Source: Spirodela intermedia
Lineage: Eukaryota > Streptophyta > Magnoliopsida > Alismatales > Araceae
Length of the DNA: 64,000 bases
Reading direction: 5' to 3'
Assembly (NCBI GenBank): GCA_902729315.2
Contig: LR746267.1
Span: 5,209,386-5,273,385 of the forward strand
Shown here in pieces: positions 54,501 through 64,000 of the stretch (its first letter is position 1; each line of letters starts with the position of its first letter). The notes beneath the pieces were generated by a model. The model saw nothing but the letters and a program-made list of their open reading frames with translations, made no database searches and was not told the origin of the DNA. The position numbers and the translations under genes are program-made.

Positions 54501-55970
54501 GACCGCACATTGAATTTTATTATTTGGGCCCACACTCTTGAATTCTCACGTCCCCCCTATGCATCAAAGAAAATGGAAGATGATGGCTAATAGACAAGAC
54601 CTAGAGCATAGTGATAATTTGAACATAATCGGATATTCTTCAATGGCATTTCCATAGAGAGCAAACATTTATATATGTACACCATTTATATATTTCATAA
54701 GCTATATGGTTAGAAATTGATCATAATTAGATATTTAGCATGTTTGAATTTAAAAAAAGAATGATAAAAATATAAAAGTAAAAGCCATACAGCCATAAGT
54801 TCCATGACTGCAACTTATTCCTTCATCTCTGTCCTTCTCTTCGTAGAATGGCTTGATGAGAGACCTTTACGACCACTATTGCTGTTTGCCCTACTAGCTA
54901 GATGAGCAGGAAAATGTTATTTTAATAGAAAGCTGTCCACCCTTCATTGATGACCATTTATATATTGACGGAGATATCTATGAATTATGCACAGAACGGC
55001 CCTCTCTCTCTCTACACATGATCGCCCACTGATCAGCCATTCCACACTACTAATCCCAAACACTAGTCATTAACTTTGGCCCATAAACCCTAATTATTCT
55101 CTACTGCGCCGATTATCTAACTTCACTAATAGATGGAAGGGGAATCGGTTTAGAATATGAGAGGAATTATATGTATATATATATGGGAATTAAATGAGAT
55201 CTAGCTGTTTGAGAGGAAAGCTTTGGGTCTGACTCGTGTTATTGCTAAAAGAGCATAGTCTAGGCCCAAATCTAGAATCCTTATACGTTTCAAACGTATG
55301 TTGCGGGCCCTGTGAACCCATAGCAGCCTTGGCAATATCCACCCTTATATGGCACAATAGACAGCATACATTACACCTCATCTACCATAGTCCAAGGATA
55401 TAATAATAAGGGATGGAGCGCAATCATATATATATATATATATATATATACTTATCTCGAATTATTTTGCAATAAAAACATTGGAAAAGGAGGAGACAGG
55501 GCGGAAAAGTTGGCCCCACCGGCGGTGGGGTGGACCAGCCCATCCCCGCCCGCCTCAAGGATCTCCCCCCACCGGCTCGGCGGGCCGTACGAGAGTGGCC
55601 CCCCAAAAGTCCGACCGGGTGAAGGACAAAACCTCTCCCCACCCTTCTCTTGTCCTCTTCTCACCCATCCTAACAACGAAACAACAGTACAAACGCGTCT
55701 TCTTTTTTTAACGGAAATCGCCTCCACCGGTCAACGATGGTAGCCTGCAAAATTCAAATTTTTTTTCTGTAAAATTCACGACATCTAAATACTATGAAAT
55801 TGCTTGATCATTTCATCCAGTTATCACCTACTACATTAAATTATTATATATATATATGATATTCCTCTTTGTTGGTAATTAGAAATAATGCACCAAGAAT
55901 CACGTGTTCAATGTCCTTGGCCTCCTTTTCTGAAGAAATCATTGATTCATGGCTAATAATCTTAACAAAC

Positions 55971-56010
<40 letters not shown>

Positions 56011-57206
56011 AAAGGTACACTTGATGAATGCTTTGAGCTGGAGAATGACCCCAAGGAGTGCTAAATATTAAACATTTGTTAGCCTACATGAAATATTTAT
56101 CATAGCAAAAAAGATTATTTTGAATTTTTGTTGATAATAATAAAAATGAGCAATATTAATTTTCTACTTAGTACAGAACTGAAAGAAAATAAATGATCAC
56201 ATGAATTGAATTATTTATTCTTTTTTTTAAAAATATATTCCTATATCGTGTGATACGGGCTACTGAAGAGCCCCCTTTCTACGCGATGATGGCGAGTCTC
56301 GTGGGGCAATACTACGGGCCGAGATGGTAATATCGGTACTATAAACTTTTCAAGGGGTAAATGCGAAAATGACAGGAATCAGGGAAGCGAAAGCGAAACG
56401 AGAGCGGGGTAGTGGCCCCCCTGGTGGACCATCTCTCAACGCGCCACGTGTCGAACGTGGAGAGAAGGAACGTGGGGCCTCCCGCCGCTTCCTCCCCCAA
56501 GTACCCGGCGTCAAGTGCTGACGTTATCAAAGCATTTCCTCTTTTCTGTATCCTTCGTCATCCTCTTCGCCGGTCCTGAGGGATGTATGATAGAATAAAT
56601 TTTAAGTAGGGTTAGAAAAATAATTCATTAAGTAGGGAGGGCTTGGGGCGGTGGCAGGGATGTTATTTTATTCCCATGTGGGGATGGGAGCCTTTAATAG
56701 CCGGCGACAGGACTGACGTGGCAAAATGGGGTGCTGCATCCATCCGGATAAAATAAAATAAAAGGGGGAAATAACTGACGCCCAACTCCCCCACGATCTC
56801 GACCCTCCGCCCTCCCCCCTCCCCCCTCCCCCCCTCTCTCTCTCTATCTCTATCTCCATATCTATCTCTCTCTCTCTCTCTCTCTCTCTACATTCTCTCT
56901 GTGTATCTCTCTCCTCTCGATTTCACCAATAATTCTCCAGAAAAGGGGAGGTTGAGGGGAAATATATAAAAAGGGCGGGATTAGAGGCGGGGGTGGGGGG
57001 ACACTCCCCACAGTCATTCTGACAGAGAGAGATAGGGACGGACAGATAGAGAGAGAGAGAGGGTGCAGAAGAGGGCGGAGGAGCGGCAGGGGAGGGGGAG
57101 GAGCGGGGATTATCTCGCCGATCGGGAACTGGTGGTGACGCCGCTGCGATCCGGCGGGAGGTTCGCCGGAGACGGTAGGTGCCCCGGCGGTGGAGCGGCG
57201 GAGGAG
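51274..57206. other. Spacer between EPFL and PEAPOD genes, no gene recognised
   Basis: The left part (to about 53.2 kb) is GC- and CT-rich with many simple repeats; it presumably includes the EPFL promoter. At 53.25-53.66 kb there is a cluster of TGGGC words. From 53.7 to 56.2 kb the sequence is AT-rich, with AT runs near 55428-55450 and a TTA run at 55975-56009. A GC-rich patch at 55.5-55.65 kb has open frames without recognisable domains. From about 56.8 kb CT runs lead into the PEAPOD 5' UTR. Confidence 0.5.
55973..56009. repeat. (TTA)n trinucleotide microsatellite
   Basis: An uninterrupted TTA/ATT run of about 36 bases in AT-rich sequence. Confidence 0.9.
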
Positions 57207-60200
57207 ATGGCTGGGAGCGAGGCGGCGCCGCCGGAGGAGGCCGGAAGGGCGGGAGAGGAGGTGAGACCGGGGGCAGGGGCTGCGGCGGTGAAGTCGCCGC
57301 TGGAGAAGCCGCTGTCGGAGCTCACGGAGGAGGACATCGCTCAGGTCACGCGCGAGGATTGCCGCCGGTTCCTCAAGGAAAAAGGTGCTCTGGTCCTTTT
57401 CCTTTGGTTTTTCTTCTCGTTTCTCGTCCTCGCCTTTGGAGGTCGCGGTGGAGCTGATCTCGATATCCACGTGGCCGGCGGCGGCGGCGGCTCCTGGTTT
57501 CTCTGTGCAAACGAATGCAGGCATGCGCCGCCCTTCGTGGAACAAGTCTCAGGCCGTCCAGCAGGTCATATCCCTCAAGGCGCTCCTGGAGCCCTACCAC
57601 GATGCCGACGACGACGCGCCTTCCGCCGGTGCCGTTCCCTCCATCTCCACTTTCTTCGCGAAAAGGCCATCCGACGCCCTGCTTCCGGCGGCCGCGGCGC
57701 AGGTGAGGAGGGGTATCCTATTCCAAACTTCCGTCGCCTTCTCTTCTACCTCGAGCTGGCAACACTTTGTGAAATCGTTCCTTCTCGGCTTAGTTGGAGA
57801 AACACGGGTGGTTTATTGTGTTTTTGTTTACTTCTCAGTTTCCCGTCTCTTCTCCAATGAGGGGTGAACCTGCCGGCGGCGCGGCCCAGATTGCCTGCGA
57901 ACGTCCCCAAGGAAGGGACCCACCGGCGAACCTCTTCGCCTGCTCCGACGCCCTCTGTCGATTCCCGGCAACGGGGAACGGTGCTCGCCTGCCAAGCAGC
58001 GCCACCCTCCCGCCCAGGTGCGTCCCTTCTCAGCATAACCCCCTCTGTATTCAACTCTTGCATTTCCCCGGATTGTTCCTCAGATGTTAACGGACGCGCA
58101 TGGTGTTGTAGAGGGGTTGCTTCAGCTGAGGCGCTGGAGGGACAGCTGACGATCTTCTACGATGGCAAGATTAACGTCTATGATGCCGTGACGCCGGAGA
58201 AGGTGAGGTCCGGTCGGAGTAAGTTGGTGGTGACCCCTTCCTGTGAAGATCTAGGCTCTCATGACAGTATATTTTACGTACTTGCAGGCGCGGGTGATCG
58301 TACAAATTGCGGGGAGCCCGAGCTGCTACGATATGCCGCCGATGCCTTCGCCGTCTTTCTACCCAAATCGACCGCCTAAATGCCACGATCTGGCTCTGCC
58401 AGCGATATCTCAAGCGACAGGTGGTGGTTACTTCAATCCGCCACCGCCTCCGCCGCCTTTGCAGGCAGCGGCGTCTCATTCTGCCCAGCCTGTTGGCTAT
58501 CCCCAGGTTCCCCAGAACTCTGGTGCGTTTTTTTTCTGTCATGACTTTCCTATGAGTTCGGAGCTCTAATTACGAAGCTCCCCCGATTCACAATGGCACT
58601 CGCATATGCTTGGTCACGTTTACGATAATGCCCTACGGTAGCCCTCCTGCTCACTTGGAGGTCTAATGCCCTGGCAGGAAGGTTCCCGCAGCAATTTCGG
58701 GAAGGCATGGAAGAGTGGAGAGTCCCGCGAGAAGTTGAACCTGGTGAGAGGCCTAGGACCTTTTTCCTACCGTACCAGTAGTTATTCTCTTTTCTCCTTG
58801 CTTAACTGGCTTATGCAACCGGATCAAACAGGTAGAATATTCTGGGTGAATGAGATTACGTCTATTTGTCAGTCCCTTACCGTGCTACTTTTAAGGTTGT
58901 CCTACTGTTTCATTCAACTAGAGTGACCTCACTCTCCTGAATTTCTTGACCTACCACTCTTTGCTGCTACATGCTATACATACAGTTGCCTCAAAGGCTT
59001 TCTCATTCCCACGGGGGAAGAGAGAACTTTGATAGCAAATTGTTAATTTATGTTCTTTTTAATGACATTTTGGACGTTGCGTGCAAGATACCTTTTCTTT
59101 CCCTTTTAAGAGCTGTGTTGCTTGCTTCAATTAACCCGGGATTCAGGTTCTGTTCCTTGCTTAGTTAGCCTCTCAATTTTTTTGTCCTCCCCAATTGGCG
59201 ATGCTTATGAACGATTGTCCTAAACCTCTTTGGCATCCATGGCTGGGATTTTGCGGTTGAGATTAATCTTAGCGCTTCTTCTCAAATGATTACGGCTGCT
59301 GTGTTTTTTCCCCAAGTTCTAGTTGATTTACCCATTTTTGGTGAAAGGATGATTGGTACAGTATACTACTTTTTCAGTTTTGAATTGGAAGCTTCTAGAA
59401 TCGTTACTGATACTAGTTTTTTTCTATAAGCCCTAGAAATTGATAGTAATTAAAGTAACGTTTCGGTGGTTCCATACATCACATTAATGTCCTAGACGTC
59501 TGTGATCTTATGCTATTCCAAATTTAAAACCCTTCTGAATCAGACTGACATTAGTATGAGGAAAAGGTTCTTTCATGCTAAGGCCCCTACTGTTCTATTC
59601 AAGAAGCACCTTTTCTTGATCATGCGGATGATCTATTAAGAGAGTAAAAATGTAATATAAATTTGTTAAGGAAAACACGGCCATGCCACTTGATGAATGA
59701 AGAATTTCGGAATGAAAATGAAGTACAGTACATCTTCTCACGAGGAGGGAAAATGCTCACCCACTGCTCTTGCGCCAGCAGATATTAAATTCTCGAAAAT
59801 TTAAGGCCCCTAAGAATACTTGTCATAGGCTGATTTATTTCAAAGTTTTTTTGCATGGGAAGGTCTACTGGTGGTTCCTTTGGATGCATCTTGATGAATT
59901 ATAAATAATTCATGTCTAGGAAACACATATACTACGGAAGAGGATCTACAGGTTTGTTGTTTGGAATGCCTTAAATGACTCTATGTAGAGATATGAAGTA
60001 CTCACAGCTCATACTCTAGACGGCGCTGAATGTTTGGGTTATTGTTCTTCAGTACGTGGAAATACTTATTTTTATGTCTTAATTAGGTTGGGAACATCTG
60101 GCGACACCATATTATATTGAGGTGATATGGTATTCTGAGGATTATTTTGTGAATTATTGGATTAAACTATCTATTATATCACTCACGAAAGTGGTTACAA

Positions 60201-61308
60201 TACCTAGTGAATCAGAGATACTGTCATAATAGGTGACTATGATTGCATGATATTTAGCTTATGTCTGCTCAAATAAATGAGCAATAATGAGATACTCCTC
60301 TTCCTAGTGCATAGTCTAGAGTCTCACCTACCATTTCAATCCTCCAGTCCCATTTTTCAAAGACACATTATATATATATAGACGGAGTGCAAAGATGTAT
60401 GCGAATGTGGTGGCATGTCTTCGAATGTGTCCTCTGATTATTTGAGTGTCCCTCTGAAATTTCCATTCATGAATAGAAATGTTGCCATCCTGTTGCTACT
60501 CTTGTCATCATTCTTTCACTGAACTGCTGCTACTCTACGATCTTTCACTGAACTGTGGCATAAGTTTGATGGGTCATCATTCTATACTATTATTCTCTCT
60601 TCTTCCCGAATTGACTGGCATATTTATATGATTCTCCCACATTTTTGGGGGGCGGGGAGCAGGCAAAGCGGGCTTACGGGCCGGTGCCCCTCAAGAGGCC
60701 CGGGCCCGGTGGCTGTTGCTGCCGGCCATTATAGAAAATCTTCCCCAGTACTACCGCGCCTGCTCCTGGCTTCTACTAATTAATTGCTCTTCTTGTGCCA
60801 ATGTCGTCTTTCTCCCCGCAATCAGAGGGCCCCACCAGCAGAGCCGCATCGCTACAACGCTACCTGGAGAAACGGAAGGACAGGTAAAAATGGTGGGCGT
60901 GGGGGGGTTGACCGGCTGGTTGACCACCGCCGCGCGCTTGGCTGACTTCTCCCTCTTTCCCTGTCGGAAGGTTCAAGTGCAAGAAGCACGCCGGCGGGGG
61001 TTCTTCCGGCGTAGAGCTCCTCCTGAGCCAGCGGATCAGGGACCAGATTCCGGCCGCCCACCTCTCATGCGGAGAGATGTACGCCGCGGCGGCGCCGGCC
61101 CCGCGGCCCCCTCCGCCGCCGGCCCGCTGCAGCGCCGCCGGCCACCTCCGCTTCTCCATCGACCTCAACGACGGCGGTGAGCCCTCTCTCAGTCTCTGTC
61201 TGTCTGTCTCTGCTTTTACCTCTCTCTTACCTCTTTTACTTCGTCGCCTCTGCTTTCGAAGAGAATATCCATTCCACCGCCTGCGTTTCAGATGTCCGAG
61301 AAGCTTGA
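57207..61308 (+). CDS. PPD: PEAPOD-type TIFY4 transcriptional regulator
   Basis: PEAPOD proteins repress meristemoid division with KIX and NINJA/TOPLESS partners and so limit leaf size. Nine exons fit: 57207-57384, 57521-57702, 57839-58017, 58112-58202, 58288-58522, 58678-58743, 60826-60883, 60971-61176 and 61292-61308 (TGA). They total 1212 nt (403 aa) with consistent phases. The PPD-specific N-terminal domain is clear: KPLSELTEEDIAQVTREDCR and GMRRPSWNKSQAVQQVISLK. The TIFY domain follows (GQLTIFYDGKINVYDAVTPE). A Pro-rich insert (PPPPPPP, GYPQVPQN) follows in exon 5. The divergent Jas-like motif is SLQRYLEKRKDR plus FKCKKHAGG. The C-terminus FSIDLNDGDVREA matches the SVDLN end of Arabidopsis PPDs. 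The exon 4 acceptor (TAG at 58109-58111) is chosen because the nearer CAG leads to a stop. Intron 6 exceeds 2 kb, and an extra in-phase exon there is not excluded. Confidence 0.9.
58744..60825. other. Large PEAPOD intron 6
   Basis: About 2.1 kb between the donor CTGGTGAG and the acceptor AATCAG. It is AT-rich in the middle with short frames only. A GGGCCGGTGCC...GGGCCCGG patch near 60.68-60.72 kb is GC-rich. No domain is seen. Confidence 0.6.
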
Positions 61309-61990
61309 TCCGCCAGCCTTCCCTTCCCTTCCCTCAGAGTTCGCCGGGCGGCGCAATGTAAGTTGCCCCCTCCGGCATCTCCATCCCCCTTGCGGCGGCG
61401 GCCCCGTTGACCGCGGAGGGGTGGGGCCGGGGGAGACGATTTCGTTTGTCTGCTTGCTTGTTTATTTGTCCACGTGTATCGGCAGGTTGACCCTGTCCGG
61501 TTGGGGAGGGGGGAAGTCACGGGATCGCCAAAGAGCCTGCCGCCCCTGTGTCGCAGGCCAGGTCAGTACTCCCTCCCGACCCACCACCACCACTCGTAGC
61601 AGTCAGTAGCAGCCGCCTCCACAGGGTATTTATTATTTATTTTCCGTCGGGAGAGAGAGAGAGAGAGAAGGGGGGGGGGGGGCGCGAGATATATATTTAT
61701 AAATTAACATATATTGTGTCGCAAGCCGTCCTCCCTCCTGTTTATTTGGGTCTCCCCCGTGGGGGCAACAGCGGCTTCGCTGGCTCAATTAATTGTTTAT
61801 CCTACCCTCCTCCGGGTCCCACCGTCATCACTACTCCATTCTCTCTCCCACCACGATGTGGTCCTCAGCCCCCGGTGGTGGCCCTGAGGACCAAAATCTG
61901 CTAGGCTGGAGCCGCGATTCCTGGTGGGCCCACTTGGGATAGATAAGTTCTCTACTAGCCTCTCTTGTTTTATTACACCAGGTTAGAATG

Positions 61991-62037
<47 letters not shown>

Positions 62038-63413
62038 GAGAGAGAGACAGAGACAGTCGTGGCTGTGAAGCTCATAGCATGTGTCTCGGCCCGCAGTAAG
62101 TAGCATAGGTGCGGGATGTGTGGAGGTGGTGGGGTTCACGTGTGGACATGCACAACTTGGGTTGGGTGGTCCTGCCAAGTAAGAGTGAGTTTCACATGAC
62201 CGGGTTGTGAACCTCGGTCCTTCTAGAGCAACACACGTGGCAGGGCACTCCATGCACGACGCTCTGTGCTAGGGATAGGCAGCTGCTGGAGACTATTAGG
62301 AGCACCAAATGACCTGAGACCGAATGTGAACCGTCGGAAGATGAAGTGCTTAGCAGTGTTCTTCTTCATCCTCTTTATTTAATGGGAAGGTGGGCCGACA
62401 TCCTCACGTCAGCTTGCTGGGCCCAATAAGCAGAGGTGGGCCAGGTAACCTCACCTACCGCAAATTAATCAGAGCTCAGTTGTCTGGATCAAGCAAGCTG
62501 CTAAATCCACTCAAGGGGCATTTTTTTATCTGCTGCTAGATGTGAGGGGACATCCGCTCATCTCGTCACTAAATTAGTCAGGATCTTGCCACAAGTGGAC
62601 CAAGGTGGTGTTGACTGGATTTCCAAGTTTATTGAGAAGATTCCTGAAAAAAACCTGGTGTTGATTAATAATAAATAAAATTACTATATAAATGAAGGGA
62701 AATGATGGGCTGCAAGTGGATCAAGGTGGTGTTTGAGATTGTTTCCAAGTTTAGCGAGAATATTCTTGAAAAAAAAAAGAAAAGGATTAACAGGTACTAC
62801 GTTGGTTGTGAATGGGCTTATAAATTTTTAAAACTAATATGACAACTCTTTGGCCCATTGGCACGAGAAGATCTTTGTAGGCCCAGTACACTAAGTAAAA
62901 TAAAATAAATAAATAAATAAAACATGGTTGTCCCATTTTATAGGATATTCTTGGAGTTTCTCATCAGTGAGCTACGGGCGTTCCCAACTATGTGCATGAG
63001 GTCGCCAGACCCCAAACATGGTCTCTTTAGATACGTGGACAGAGAGTTGTGAGGTTATTTACTGACTTGATACTGACGGTGGGGCCTTTCTTTCAAAACT
63101 ATGAAAGATAGGACACCTCTTCTTTCAGAATTGTGGGGGCATAAATTAGCTTCAAACTATTCCTTCGTGCAAACCCCAGTTGAGGCATGGAGTTGAGCTC
63201 CTCTTCGAGCCAAAAAAATAGGAAAAATAGTAGAAAAGATGCTAAGTTATATAAGCTAGGAATCAATTACCATCCTCAAGCCAAATAAACTAAGCAGCAG
63301 CTTCCATGCATAAAGTGCAGAGAGAAATATAGCTAAAAATCAGGTCTACCATCGTCAACAGTCACCAGTTGGTGGGAGTGAAGGGACATGGGAGGTTGGG
63401 AGGGAGGAGACAA

Positions 63414-63449
<36 letters not shown>

Positions 63450-64000
63450 CAACAGGGTTGTACATGCATTAGCATAGCACGGCCAATCAAAGTGCAAGAG
63501 ATCTCAATTGCAGCCAAAATTATGATCCATCAAGAAATAAATAAACCCAAATGCGTGTGTGCTCACACACTGGTTTCTGGTTTCTAAAGCTTCCACAGCA
63601 TTCCGAATATGAACCGTCACATGATGAACACCACAAAAGCGACACATCTTTATCTTTTAGAATAAATTCTCAAGCTTGACTTTTCAGCAAAGATCCACAC
63701 ACCTTCGCTAGATTTCGCCATTAGAACTTGAAGCAGCCATGCCATACAAGATGACATCAAGAATCTTAAGCATCTCCAAGATTTCACTTTTGATTCCCAT
63801 GTAGGAGGAAGTTAATGAAACTGGTGTTCCCATGGTGCATCATGCCACAAATCAACCAAATTTTTGCCTAGTTTCTGTTGCATTTAAAGGATAGTTGGGA
63901 AAATGATCAGTGAAGGTGCGATTAAGAGTAGAGAGAGTGAAAAGGAAACAACCAAGAGGGCAATGTGTATTCCAGAACCCAATATCAACATGCAGGAAAC
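61309..64000. other. 3' flank of PEAPOD and gene-free sequence to the window end
   Basis: The proximal part is the likely 3' UTR. GA runs lie at 61647-61668, 61995-62028 and 63417-63446. The rest has short frames without recognised domains. Confidence 0.5.
61995..62052. repeat. (GA)n microsatellite with GACA interruptions
   Basis: An AG run followed by GACAGACAGAGAG variants. Confidence 0.9.

Noticed and set aside
55424-55743. GC-rich patch with open frames in several phases
   Set aside because: No similarity recognised; may be a repeat, but nothing supports a gene.
56862-57545. 227-codon minus-strand frame opposite PEAPOD exons 1-2
   Set aside because: Low-complexity shadow in GC-rich DNA; the plus-strand frame has the PPD domain.

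Overview
This window is nuclear DNA of a flowering plant. Its genes are intron-rich with GT-AG junctions, their exons are often very GC-rich, and they are separated by AT-rich spacers full of (CT)n/(GA)n microsatellites and retrotransposon remains. The GC-rich exons suggest a monocot. The PEAPOD gene at the right end argues against grasses, which are reported to lack PPD genes. The species itself is not identifiable by reading.

Left part (1-24 kb): the 3' end of a plant cysteine oxidase gene is followed by a complete 13-exon chlorophyll b reductase gene of the NOL type. Next come a microsatellite-rich spacer and a full-length but decayed Ty1/copia retrotransposon on the minus strand, with both LTRs, a CGGTT target duplication, a primer-binding site and a polypurine tract. 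Immediately beyond it, at 15.7-22.9 kb, is a tandem family of tiny two-exon genes for secreted peptides with eight cysteines (CYCC core, like the ESF1/MEG peptides). Three copies look intact and one is a pseudogene. All share an upstream GGATATCATATCC-like palindrome about 130-160 bp before the ATG.

Middle part (24-46.9 kb): an AT-rich repetitive block (24.2-31.7 kb) precedes a complete 10-exon HD-ZIP IV homeodomain-START transcription factor gene (32.7-35.5 kb). A PPR pseudogene lies on the minus strand near 38 kb. A second AT-rich block (38.6-46.8 kb) holds a decayed Ty3/gypsy pol relic.

Right part (46.9-64 kb): a complete 3-exon chlorophyllase gene, a two-exon EPFL-type peptide gene on the minus strand inside a very dense CT/GA microsatellite block, and a nine-exon PEAPOD/TIFY4-type gene, followed by gene-free sequence.

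Functional themes: NOL and chlorophyllase both act in chlorophyll breakdown. The HD-ZIP IV, EPFL and PEAPOD families all act in epidermis and organ patterning. This co-location is probably chance, because plants lack operons, but it is noted. The peptide-gene array with its shared promoter element is the least ordinary feature. All exon coordinates are splice predictions made by reading frame, splice sites and family conservation; no transcript data were available.
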